Source of the DNA: Cyanobium sp. Tous-M-B4
GTDB taxonomy: Bacteria > Cyanobacteriota > Cyanobacteriia > PCC-6307 > Cyanobiaceae
Reading direction: 5' to 3'
Length of the DNA stretch: 64,000 nt
Assembly (NCBI RefSeq): GCF_024345395.1
Contig: NZ_JAGQBA010000004.1
Span: forward strand, 248,001 to 312,000
The notes below the pieces were generated by a model that searched no databases, was not told the DNA's origin, and saw nothing but the letters and a program-made list of their open reading frames with translations. A program made the position numbers and the translations under genes. Shown piece after piece: positions 47,675 to 55,246 of the stretch (its first letter is position 1; each line of letters opens with the position of its first letter).

Positions 47675-48016
47675 ATGCGCCGTCTCTTCTCTCTGATCGC
47701 TCTCTGCCTGGCGCTCGTGCTGGGTGCTGCACCGAGTTTCGCTGCCGATGTGGCCCATGGCGGCCAAATCTTTTCCGCCAACTGCGCCGCTTGCCACATG
47801 GGTGGCGGCAACGTTGTTAATGCCGAGCGCACCCTTAAGCAGGATGCACTGACTGCCTACCTGGCCAACTACAGCGAAGGCCACGAAGCTGCCATTGCAT
47901 ACCAGGTAACCAACGGCAAGAACGCCATGCCTGCCTTTGGTGGCAAGCTCAGCGAAGGTGACATCGCCGATGTCGCTGCCTACGTCGAAGACATGTCCTC
48001 TAAGGGCTGGGCCTGA
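47675..48016 (+). CDS. petJ: Cytochrome c6
   Basis: A 113-residue precursor of the haem protein that can replace plastocyanin. Signal peptide ([20 protein letters not shown]), haem c motif CAACH, and the distal Met in [18 protein letters not shown]. It lies 115 bases after petE in the same direction and ends in a strong terminator. The gap between the two contains a small hairpin (CTGG TTA CCAG) without a T-run. Confidence 0.96.
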   Translation: MRRLFSLIALCLALVLGAAPSFAADVAHGGQIFSANCAACHMGGGNVVNAERTLKQDALTAYLANYSEGHEAAIAYQVTNGKNAMPAFGGKLSEGDIADVAAYVEDMSSKGWA

Positions 48017-48060
48017 TCTAAGCCTGGTCTCCCGGACTGATGTCCAATTAGTTCATCAGC

Positions 48061-48088
48061 AAACCCCGGCCAAGGCCGGGGTTTTTTT
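48061..48088 (+). terminator. Rho-independent terminator after petJ
   Basis: AAACCCCGGCC (48061-48071) pairs perfectly with GGCCGGGGTTT (48074-48084), only AA being left between the arms, and the T-run extends to 48088. It is the strongest terminator seen in the window. Confidence 0.93.
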
Positions 48089-48136
48089 GTTGGCCACCGA
48101 AGCCGAGCGAACATCCGGGAAAATTCAGCACTGATC

Positions 48137-48343
48137 TCAGCTCTGGTGCCGGCGCACAGCCAGCACGGCCAGGTAGAGCTCCTCAGGAACCTCACGTATG
48201 TCGTATTCGCTGGGAAGCACACCGTGCACATACCGATGCACGGCCATCCAGCAGTTGCGCTCCGGATCCCGACCCGTTCCATCAAACTCCCGGGACTCAG
48301 CAGCCAGTTGCTCAATCAACGAGTCGTTCCAGTTGTCGTTCAC
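48137..48343 (-). CDS. Small conserved protein, 68 aa
   Basis: A short soluble acidic protein with the core RNCWMAVHRYVHGVLPSEYD and a helix EELYLAVLAVRRHQ. No signal peptide. I recall similar small proteins in picocyanobacteria, but cannot name a family. Both flanks are intergenic, and it is divergent from the exported-protein gene at 48403. Confidence 0.7.
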   Translation of the reverse strand: MNDNWNDSLIEQLAAESREFDGTGRDPERNCWMAVHRYVHGVLPSEYDIREVPEELYLAVLAVRRHQS

Positions 48344-48402
48344 GGCAGCGATCCCCGATGCGGTGGGGCCAGAGTGGGCTCAGTCTGAACTAGTGCATCG
48401 GC

Positions 48403-48705
48403 ATGGCAGCCCATACCCTCTCGCCCCCAACCCGACTGCTGCTGGGACTCGCCATCGCAGGGGGTGGGCTGCTGGAGAGCTTCCAAGGCCATGCCCAGGC
48501 TCAGGCCTTACCTAAGCCCCCCTGTCCACTGGTGGTGCCCGCCAGCCAGAAACTGCTCCAGCCCCGGCGCATCCAACCCAATCAGGTGCAGGCCAAGAAC
48601 GCGATGGGCTGCCTATCTCCCGCCGACGCGGTTTACGGAGCGGATGGCTGTCCGCTCCGCATGTGCGGCGCCGAGGCAGGAGTGATTCAGCTGCCGGAGC
48701 CGTAG
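48403..48705 (+). CDS. Small exported protein with conserved cysteines
   Basis: A 100-residue protein with a signal peptide (LLLGLAIAGGGLLESFQGHA, cleavage near AQA). The mature part has four cysteines (PPCPLVV, GCLSPADAVYGADGC, LRMCGAE). It ends 19 bases inside the convergent glycine-rich gene. Family not recognised. Confidence 0.72.
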   Translation: MAAHTLSPPTRLLLGLAIAGGGLLESFQGHAQAQALPKPPCPLVVPASQKLLQPRRIQPNQVQAKNAMGCLSPADAVYGADGCPLRMCGAEAGVIQLPEP

Positions 48706-49409
48706 GCCACCTGGCAGACCGCATTAAGCAGTTGGGCTTGGTCGGCAGTGCCAGGCTGCTGACCATTGAGCAGACCCTGCTGACAGTTGACGGCACCAAA
48801 CAACTGGCTGCCATCGACGTTGTAGTTGAAGCTTGCGCCGTAGCTACCAACCGCTTCTACCGAACCGTAGTTGAGCTCGTAGCTGGTGTTCGGCACCACA
48901 ATCACGGGTGAACTGTTGTTGGCCGCCCCATCCACCAGGCCAGTGATCACGGCACCTGTGGCAAGGCCAGCCAGACCCCAGCCCACTGAGCTGGCACCCC
49001 ACCAGCCCCACCCACCCCAGCCGCCGTACCAGCCGGCGTTCCAGGGGCGATTGCCCCAGTAGCCACCATTGCGCCAATTGTTGTTCCAACCGTTGTAATC
49101 ACGGTTGTAGAAGTTGTTGTTGACGTTGATCCGATTGCCACCCCCCCAGCTGTTGCGGGCACCGTCTCCGTACATCGGGTGATAGCCCTGGTAGCCCCGC
49201 TGCCAGTTGTTGTTCTGAAAGTGGTAGCTGCCGCCGCCCCAGCTGCGGCCACCGGCTCCTGCACCGCCCCAGCCACCAGCCCGCTCACCGCCACCACCGA
49301 AGCCGCCCCCGCCGCCACCACCACGGGCCTCAGCCGATTGGGGGATAGCAATCGTGGTGAGCAGCAATCCAGCACTGAGGGTGGCCGACAGGAAACGTCT
49401 CAGGGTCAT
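48687..49409 (-). CDS. Exported Gly/Trp/Asn-rich protein
   Basis: A 240-residue protein with a signal peptide (cleavage near SAEA), then a poly-Gly tract, a Gly/Asn/Trp/Tyr-rich middle (NNNFYNRDYNGWNNNWRNGG and GWGGWGWWG), a hydrophobic stretch (WGLAGLATGAVITGLVDGA) and a compact C-terminal domain with two cysteines (AVNCQQGLLNGQQ and LNAVCQVAYGSGS). The C-terminal domain is shared with the gene at 49485. Second gene of a tandem pair. Confidence 0.82.
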   Translation of the reverse strand: MTLRRFLSATLSAGLLLTTIAIPQSAEARGGGGGGGFGGGGERAGGWGGAGAGGRSWGGGSYHFQNNNWQRGYQGYHPMYGDGARNSWGGGNRINVNNNFYNRDYNGWNNNWRNGGYWGNRPWNAGWYGGWGGWGWWGASSVGWGLAGLATGAVITGLVDGAANNSSPVIVVPNTSYELNYGSVEAVGSYGASFNYNVDGSQLFGAVNCQQGLLNGQQPGTADQAQLLNAVCQVAYGSGS

Positions 49410-49484
49410 GGCAACAGGAAAGAGGGGAAGGGAAGGGAAAAGGAAAGGTAAGTAGAGCTGAAGGAGAAATCGGCTTGGCCAACT

Positions 49485-50561
49485 TCAGCCGCTGGTGACA
49501 AGCGCATGGTGCTCGCCACCCTTAGAAGAAGGGGGACGCCGACAGCGAAGCAGCCTCCATGCCGCAACTGCGATGCCGACCCCGAGGGCCAACAGGAGCA
49601 GGTCGCGGGACCAGCCCGGCAGCCGGCCAGCCAGGCTCTCCGGCAGGGGGGTGCCCTTCGGATCAGGTCCGTAAGCCACCTGGCAAGCGGCATTGAGCAA
49701 TTGCGCCTGGGCTGCAGTGCTAGGCACCTGGCCACCCAGCAAGCCTTGCTGGCAGTTGGCGGCCCCCTTCAGCGGGGCACTGCCGGCTACCGCGTAGCTG
49801 AAGTCGGCGCCACCTGAGCCCACCGAATCAACACTGGCGTAGTTGAGTTGATAGTCGCTGTCGGGCACATCAATGACCGAGGACTGTTGTTCAGAGGCGT
49901 TATTCACCAGATTCGTGATCACCTCAGCACCGGCAAGAGCTGCCACCCCCCAGCCAAGGGAGGATCCACCCCACCAGCCCCAGGTGTCTGAATTCCAGTT
50001 GTACCAGCCGTAACCCCAGGGGCGGCTTCCCCAGTAGCCACCATTGGCCCAGTTGTCGTTCCAGCCGCCATAGTTTCGGCTGTAGAAATTATTTTCCTGG
50101 TTGAACTGGCGATTAAAGCGGTCGTTATCGAAACCTCTGTTTATCCCATCATTGGACCAGCCGCTTTGGTTGTAGCGCCGAAACTGATCAGCCGAAACGT
50201 TGTGACCGGTCCATGGGGTACGGCTACCAGCGCCATAGAGGGGATGGCTGCCGCGATAGCCCTGATCCAGACTGCGCTCAGCGGGACGATCGGCCGCGCT
50301 TCCGCCACCACCACTGGCTTCCCGTTCAATTGGTGCAGTATCCATCCGGGGGGCTGCTTCAGCTGGAGGAGAACTGAAGCGGTAAGCCCCGCCGCCGCCA
50401 GAAAAATCACCACCACCACGAAAACCTTCACCACCACCACCGCCACCCCGAAAACCGCCACCGCCGCCGCCGCCACCACCACCTCGGGCTTCCACCACGG
50501 CAGGGGTTGCAATTACCCCCAACAACAACACCGAAACCCCGAGAGCGCACCAATTTTTCAT
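49485..50561 (-). CDS. Membrane-anchored paralogue of the Gly-rich protein
   Basis: A 358-residue protein with the same plan as the preceding entry: signal peptide, a long poly-Gly/Arg tract, an Asn/Gly/Trp/Tyr-rich middle (NNFYSRNYGGWNDNWANGG), a hydrophobic stretch, and a domain with ANCQQGLLGGQVP and LNAACQVAYG. It differs by an added C-terminal tail with a membrane helix (LLLLALGVGIAVAAWRLL) followed by basic residues. One copy may be soluble and the other anchored. Function unknown. Confidence 0.82.
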   Translation of the reverse strand: MKNWCALGVSVLLLGVIATPAVVEARGGGGGGGGGGFRGGGGGGEGFRGGGDFSGGGGAYRFSSPPAEAAPRMDTAPIEREASGGGGSAADRPAERSLDQGYRGSHPLYGAGSRTPWTGHNVSADQFRRYNQSGWSNDGINRGFDNDRFNRQFNQENNFYSRNYGGWNDNWANGGYWGSRPWGYGWYNWNSDTWGWWGGSSLGWGVAALAGAEVITNLVNNASEQQSSVIDVPDSDYQLNYASVDSVGSGGADFSYAVAGSAPLKGAANCQQGLLGGQVPSTAAQAQLLNAACQVAYGPDPKGTPLPESLAGRLPGWSRDLLLLALGVGIAVAAWRLLRCRRPPSSKGGEHHALVTSG

Positions 50562-50851
50562 CAGCTGGCTGGATCATCCAGCTATTGAATTTGACTCCTT
50601 ACTAATCAGTAGCTCTGCAAGCACCAGTAACTGCAGGGATCCGTTACAGAGAAATGCTGGATGCTTGTGATGGCAAATCCTGAACGCTGCAGATGGGCGC
50701 GAAGTGTTGAAACTAATTACAACGGCAGGCCGCGTTGGAGGTTTCCCGCCAGCTCTGCGGAGGACCGAATCAATCCGTTCGGTTCTCCGCGCAGCTGAAT
50801 TGTGACAACGGGCATACGGTTGATCCAGCAGCTCAAACGAGGCAAGTGGCC
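50562..50851. other. Divergent intergenic region before clpB
   Basis: The 290-bp gap holds the leaders of the Gly-rich gene (minus) and clpB (plus). It contains an odd palindrome GCTGGAT-C-ATCCAGC at 50568-50582 directly upstream of the minus-strand ATG and a long hairpin at 50751-50796. No CIRCE element (the HrcA operator) was found, and no convincing promoter hexamers were assigned. Confidence 0.6.
50751..50796 (+). promoter_or_regulatory. Long hairpin in the clpB 5' leader
   Basis: The arms 50751-50769 and 50778-50796 pair over 19 positions with one G-T and two adjacent mismatches, leaving an eight-base loop. No T-run follows. It ends 55 bases before the clpB ATG, so it may be a transcript-leader structure, possibly temperature-sensitive; this is inferred only. 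Confidence 0.5.
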
Positions 50852-53482
50852 ATGCATCCCACCGCCGAACTTTTCACCGAAAAAGCCTGGGCCTCCGTGG
50901 TGGCGGCCCAGCAATTGGCTCAGCAGCGGCGCCAGCAGCAGATGGAAAGTGAGCATCTGCTCGCCGCCCTGCTAAGCCAGCAGGGCTTGGCCGGCCGCAT
51001 CCTGGAAAAGGCCGGCGTCGATGTGGGCACCCTCAGCCAAAAGGTTGAGGCCTGGATCCTCGCTCAGCCAAGCCTTAGTGCGCCGCCCGACAACGTCTAT
51101 CTGGGCAAGGGGCTCAATACCGTTCTTGACCAGGCCGAGGAGCTCAAACAGTCCTACGGCGACAGCTACATCGCGATTGAGCACCTACTTCTGGCGCTGG
51201 CGATCGACGACCGCTGCGGCAAGCAATTGCTATCTCAAGCGGGCACAAGCACCAACAAACTCAAAGAAGCCGTACAAGCCATCCGCGGATCCCAAAACGT
51301 GACCGATCAGAACCCCGAAGGCACCTACGAATCCCTGGAGAAATACGGCAGGGATCTCACGGCCGCAGCCCGCGAGGGCAAGCTCGATCCGGTGATTGGG
51401 CGCGATGAAGAGATCCGCCGCACGATCCAGATCCTCAGCCGCCGCACCAAGAACAACCCAGTGCTGATCGGTGAGCCCGGCGTTGGCAAAACCGCCATCG
51501 TCGAGGGCCTAGCCCAGCGCATCGTCAATGGCGACGTGCCGCAGGCCCTGCAGAACCGCCAACTCGTGTCGCTGGACATGGGCGCCCTGATCGCCGGCGC
51601 CAAGTATCGCGGTGAGTTTGAGGAGCGGCTCAAGGCCGTGCTCAAGGAGGTCACCGCCTCCGAGGGCCAGATCGTGCTGTTCATCGACGAGATCCACACG
51701 GTGGTGGGGGCCGGTGCCAGCGGCGGCGCCATGGATGCCAGCAACCTGCTCAAGCCCATGCTGGCCAGGGGCGAACTGCGCTGCATCGGCGCCACCACCC
51801 TCGATGAGCACCGCCAGCACATCGAGAAGGATCCAGCCCTAGAGCGCCGCTTCCAGCAGGTGTTCGTGGATCAACCCACGGTGGAGGACACAATCTCAAT
51901 CCTTCGCGGTTTGAAAGAGCGATATGAGGTGCACCACGGCGTGCGCATCGCCGACAACGCCCTGGTAGCAGCAGCCGTGCTCTCCAGCCGCTACATCGCC
52001 GATCGCTTCCTGCCAGACAAGGCCATCGATCTGATGGATGAATCGGCCGCCCGCCTAAAGATGGAGATCACCTCCAAGCCGGAGCAGATCGACGAGCTCG
52101 ATCGCCGCATCCTGCAACTGGAGATGGAAAAGCTGTCTCTGGGGCGCGAATCGGACCCTGCCAGCAAGGATCGGCTCGAGCGGCTGGAGAAGGAGCTGGC
52201 CGATCTAAGCGAACAGCAGAGCACCCTTAATGCCCAATGGCAGGCAGAAAAGAGCTCGATCGATGAGCTGGGCGCCATCAAAGAAGAGATCGAGCAGGTG
52301 CAGCTGCAGGTGGAGCAAGCCAAGCGCAACTACGACCTCAACAAGGCCGCCGAACTGGAATACGGCACCCTGGCCGAGCTGCACAAGAAACTGGCAGCCA
52401 AAGAAGAAGCGCTTAATGCCAGCGGTAGCGATAAAACCATGCTGCGCGAAGAGGTCACCGAAGACGACATCGCCGAGGTGATTGCCAAATGGACCGGCAT
52501 CCCCGTGGCCAAGTTGGTCCAAAGCGAGATGGCGAAGCTGCTGCACCTGGAGGAGGAGCTACACACCCGGGTTATCGGCCAGCAGCAAGCTGTTACCGCC
52601 GTAGCTGATGCGATTCAGCGCTCGCGCGCCGGACTCAGCGATCCCAACCGCCCCATTGCCAGCTTCCTATTCCTTGGCCCCACCGGCGTGGGCAAAACGG
52701 AGCTCTCCAAGGCCCTGGCCTCGCAGCTGTTCGATTCAGAGGAGTCGATGGTGCGCATCGACATGAGCGAATACATGGAGAAGCACGCCGTAAGCCGGCT
52801 AATCGGAGCGCCTCCTGGCTACGTGGGCTACGAGGAAGGCGGCCAGCTCACCGAAGCAGTGCGACGCCGGCCCTATGCGGTGATCCTGTTCGATGAGGTG
52901 GAGAAGGCCCACCCCGATGTGTTCAACGTGATGCTGCAGATCCTCGATGACGGCCGCGTCACCGATGGCCAGGGCCGCACGGTGGACTTCACCAACACGG
53001 TGCTGATCCTCACTAGCAACATCGGCAGCGCCTCAATCCTGGATCTGGCCGGTGATCCAGCCCGCCACGGTGAGATGGAAGCCCGGGTGAATGAGGCTCT
53101 GCGGGGTCACTTCCGGCCTGAATTCCTCAATCGACTGGATGAATCGATCATCTTCCACAGCCTCAGGCAGGAGGAACTGCGCGAGATCGTGGAGCTGCAG
53201 GTGCAGCGGCTGGCCAAGCGGCTGGAGGACAAAAAACTAGGCCTGCAACTCAACGCTGATGCCCTCGACTGGCTTGCCGGTGTGGGCTACGACCCGGTGT
53301 ATGGCGCCCGTCCACTCAAGCGGGCCATCCAAAGGGAGCTGGAAACCCCAATCGCCAAGGGAATCCTCGCTGGTGTATTCACCGGCGGCCACACGATCGC
53401 GATTGATGTTGAAACTGAAGGCGAAGTGCGCAAGCTGCGCTTCCAGCAAAGCGAGCCAGCCAAGTTACCTGTGCTGGTGTAG
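50852..53482 (+). CDS. clpB: ATP-dependent disaggregase ClpB
   Basis: An 876-residue Hsp100 chaperone that resolves protein aggregates with DnaK. Seen: N-terminal repeat domain ([18 protein letters not shown]), first AAA domain with [10 protein letters not shown] and [13 protein letters not shown], a middle coiled-coil domain (about residues 400-530) that distinguishes ClpB from ClpC, and the second AAA domain with [10 protein letters not shown] and [12 protein letters not shown] chose ATG 50852; a frame extension upstream to 50735 contains the leader hairpin. ClpB1/ClpB2 type cannot be decided here. Confidence 0.96.
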   Translation: MHPTAELFTEKAWASVVAAQQLAQQRRQQQMESEHLLAALLSQQGLAGRILEKAGVDVGTLSQKVEAWILAQPSLSAPPDNVYLGKGLNTVLDQAEELKQSYGDSYIAIEHLLLALAIDDRCGKQLLSQAGTSTNKLKEAVQAIRGSQNVTDQNPEGTYESLEKYGRDLTAAAREGKLDPVIGRDEEIRRTIQILSRRTKNNPVLIGEPGVGKTAIVEGLAQRIVNGDVPQALQNRQLVSLDMGALIAGAKYRGEFEERLKAVLKEVTASEGQIVLFIDEIHTVVGAGASGGAMDASNLLKPMLARGELRCIGATTLDEHRQHIEKDPALERRFQQVFVDQPTVEDTISILRGLKERYEVHHGVRIADNALVAAAVLSSRYIADRFLPDKAIDLMDESAARLKMEITSKPEQIDELDRRILQLEMEKLSLGRESDPASKDRLERLEKELADLSEQQSTLNAQWQAEKSSIDELGAIKEEIEQVQLQVEQAKRNYDLNKAAELEYGTLAELHKKLAAKEEALNASGSDKTMLREEVTEDDIAEVIAKWTGIPVAKLVQSEMAKLLHLEEELHTRVIGQQQAVTAVADAIQRSRAGLSDPNRPIASFLFLGPTGVGKTELSKALASQLFDSEESMVRIDMSEYMEKHAVSRLIGAPPGYVGYEEGGQLTEAVRRRPYAVILFDEVEKAHPDVFNVMLQILDDGRVTDGQGRTVDFTNTVLILTSNIGSASILDLAGDPARHGEMEARVNEALRGHFRPEFLNRLDESIIFHSLRQEELREIVELQVQRLAKRLEDKKLGLQLNADALDWLAGVGYDPVYGARPLKRAIQRELETPIAKGILAGVFTGGHTIAIDVETEGEVRKLRFQQSEPAKLPVLV

Positions 53483-53483
53483 C

Positions 53484-53960
53484 TCACTCCAAAAGTTGGT
53501 GCGAAAAGCTGCTGCGGGCCCGATTTACCAGGTCCGTCAGCTGCTCGGGAGGAGCGGGCTGCAGCTCTGCAGCTGCTACTGCTCGGTAATGATCTGCCAC
53601 CAACCAGGCGCTGGTGCGGGGATCGCCAATAAAGCGGGGAATTAGGTGGAGGTGCAAATGGGGCGCACCCTCACCAAAAGCAATCGCATAAACCCTGTCG
53701 CAGCCGGTCTGCTCTTTAAGCAAAGAGCTGGCATAGCGCACGGCAAGCCCCCAGGAGGCTGCCTCCTGGTCATTGAAATCAGCCGGTCCCGCTACATGGC
53801 GGAGACTATCTAGGAGCATCCAGCCAACTAGGGGGGCGGGGTCGGGATGGTGGCGCAACAGCCAATGCGTACTGCGACCGATTTCATAGGCCCCCCGCGC
53901 GGCTTGATCGTCATGAAGTTTGCAGATAGGACAAGGGGTAATGCTCATGGATCGAATCAA
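53484..53960 (-). CDS. HIT-family protein
   Basis: A protein of up to 158 residues (start ATG 53960 or ATG 53948). The HIT motif HLHLHLIPRF is present. The N-terminal CPICKL followed by spaced residues could bind zinc. Family members are nucleotide hydrolases or transferases; the substrate is unknown. It ends two bases from the convergent clpB stop. Confidence 0.88.
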   Translation of the reverse strand: MIRSMSITPCPICKLHDDQAARGAYEIGRSTHWLLRHHPDPAPLVGWMLLDSLRHVAGPADFNDQEAASWGLAVRYASSLLKEQTGCDRVYAIAFGEGAPHLHLHLIPRFIGDPRTSAWLVADHYRAVAAAELQPAPPEQLTDLVNRARSSFSHQLLE

Positions 53961-53972
53961 ACGACTAGAGCC

Positions 53973-54425
53973 CTAGGAACCCAATAGGTGCAGCGTCAGC
54001 AACCGCTCACTGCCGCGACGGCGGTGCTCCCACAGATAAACAGCCTGCCAGGTGCCTAGCAACAGACGACCAGCCTCAAAGGAAAGGCTTAGCTGACTGG
54101 TGGTGAGAGCCGTACGGATATGGGCCGGCATATCGTCGGAGCCTTCATCAGCGTGTACGTAAGGGCGCAGTTCCCCTTGACCGCTGACAGGACGGATGCC
54201 CTCCTCGGGCACGAGAGCTCGCAGGTAGCCGGAAAGGTCGCGCAGTACGCGCGGGTCGGCGTTTTCGTTGATAGTTAGGCTGCAAGAGGTATGCAGACAT
54301 ACCAAGTTGAGCAGCCCCTGCTCCATGCCGCTAGAGGCCAAGGCGGCATTAAGTCGGATGGTGAGATCGGTAAAGCCCTCACCTAGGGTCACCACCCGCA
54401 GGGTCTCGAGGGTTTGGCGAAGCAT
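53973..54425 (-). CDS. YjbQ family (UPF0047) protein
   Basis: A 150-residue protein of the YjbQ/UPF0047 family, annotated as secondary thiamine-phosphate synthase. Seen: VCLHTSCSLTINENADPRVL, the histidine segment RPYVHADEGSDDMPAHIR and LLLGTWQAVYLWEHRRRGSER. The physiological role is unsettled. Twelve bases upstream of the HIT gene on the same strand. Confidence 0.9.
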   Translation of the reverse strand: MLRQTLETLRVVTLGEGFTDLTIRLNAALASSGMEQGLLNLVCLHTSCSLTINENADPRVLRDLSGYLRALVPEEGIRPVSGQGELRPYVHADEGSDDMPAHIRTALTTSQLSLSFEAGRLLLGTWQAVYLWEHRRRGSERLLTLHLLGS

Positions 54426-54508
54426 ACAGATTGAATATGTATCAGATCATGCCTAGCATTCTGCCTAGGATTGGTTTAAAACCATCCAAGGTCCTGAGGT
54501 GCTCTGCC

Positions 54509-54748
54509 ATGCGCATATTACTTTCTTTATTGATCGTGTTACCGGGCCTGGCAGTAGTTGCCCCAGCCGCCCAAGCCCAGCGCCAGGTCCCCAAACTAGG
54601 CGACATCTGCCCCCTGGGGTACGTAGACATGCTGAATGGCAAGTGCAGCACCCTGGGGCTGATGACATACACGGTGCAGCCCACCAATGGCAAGGCCTGC
54701 GCTGAAGGCTGGATGAACGTAGGCGGAAACTACTGCCGTAAAAAGTGA
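54509..54748 (+). CDS. Small exported cysteine-containing protein
   Basis: A 79-residue protein with a signal peptide (LLSLLIVLPGLAVVAPAAQA). The mature part has four cysteines (GDICPLGYVDMLNGKC, GKACAEGWMNVGGNYC), suggesting two disulfides. I chose ATG 54509, preceded by GAGGTG at a fair distance; an upstream ATG at 54431 lies in the probable promoter. The stop overlaps the GTG start of the DCC-family gene, which encodes a thiol-redox-like protein. Confidence 0.75.
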   Translation: MRILLSLLIVLPGLAVVAPAAQAQRQVPKLGDICPLGYVDMLNGKCSTLGLMTYTVQPTNGKACAEGWMNVGGNYCRKK

Positions 54749-55200
54749 ACTCTTCTAGCCACAAACATTTCAAGGCAGCCGATTGCCCAGCTCTTACCGT
54801 CCTCTACGACGGGGGTTGCCCCCTGTGCCTGCGGGAGGTGGAGCTATTGGGCCGCAAAGACAGGCAGCGCCACGGGGAGCAGCTGAAACTCGCTTTCGTG
54901 GACATCGATCAGGCCGACTACAACCCAGATAGCTACTCCGGCATCAGCTACAGAGAAGCTATGGGGCGCATCCACGCAATTGATGCCAGTGGTGCAGTGC
55001 TGCGAGACGTCGAGGTGTTTAGACGGGCCTACGACCTAATCGGCTTGGGCTGGCTTTATGCACCAACTCAGTGGCCCCTGCTCCGCCCCTTGACAAACCT
55101 TGCCTACGGCATTTGGGCAGATATGAGGCTGCGGATCACTGGACGACCAAGCTTGGAAAGCCTCTGCCAAGAGCGCAATGGCTCATGTCGTATAGACTAA
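54745..55200 (+). CDS. DCC-family (DUF393) thiol-disulfide protein
   Basis: A 151-residue protein with the DCC signature LYDGGCPLCLREVELL, a thioredoxin-like CxxC (CPLC). Later segments MGRIHAIDASGAVLRDVEVF and LLRPLTNLAYGIWADMRL fit DUF393. The start is GTG 54745 in the previous gene's stop. Confidence 0.86.
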   Translation: MNSSSHKHFKAADCPALTVLYDGGCPLCLREVELLGRKDRQRHGEQLKLAFVDIDQADYNPDSYSGISYREAMGRIHAIDASGAVLRDVEVFRRAYDLIGLGWLYAPTQWPLLRPLTNLAYGIWADMRLRITGRPSLESLCQERNGSCRID

Positions 55201-55202
55201 TG

Positions 55203-55241
55203 AGTCGTGGACCAAGCAGAGTATCTGCTCACTCAACGACT
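55203..55241. terminator. Symmetric two-tier hairpin between convergent genes
   Basis: AGTCGT (55203-55208) pairs with ACGACT (55236-55241) around an inner stem GCAGA (55216-55220) / TCTGC (55224-55228), with seven bases unpaired on each side. No T-run; it may end transcription from either side or be a base of the acquired segment. Confidence 0.35.
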
Positions 55242-55246
55242 AACAA

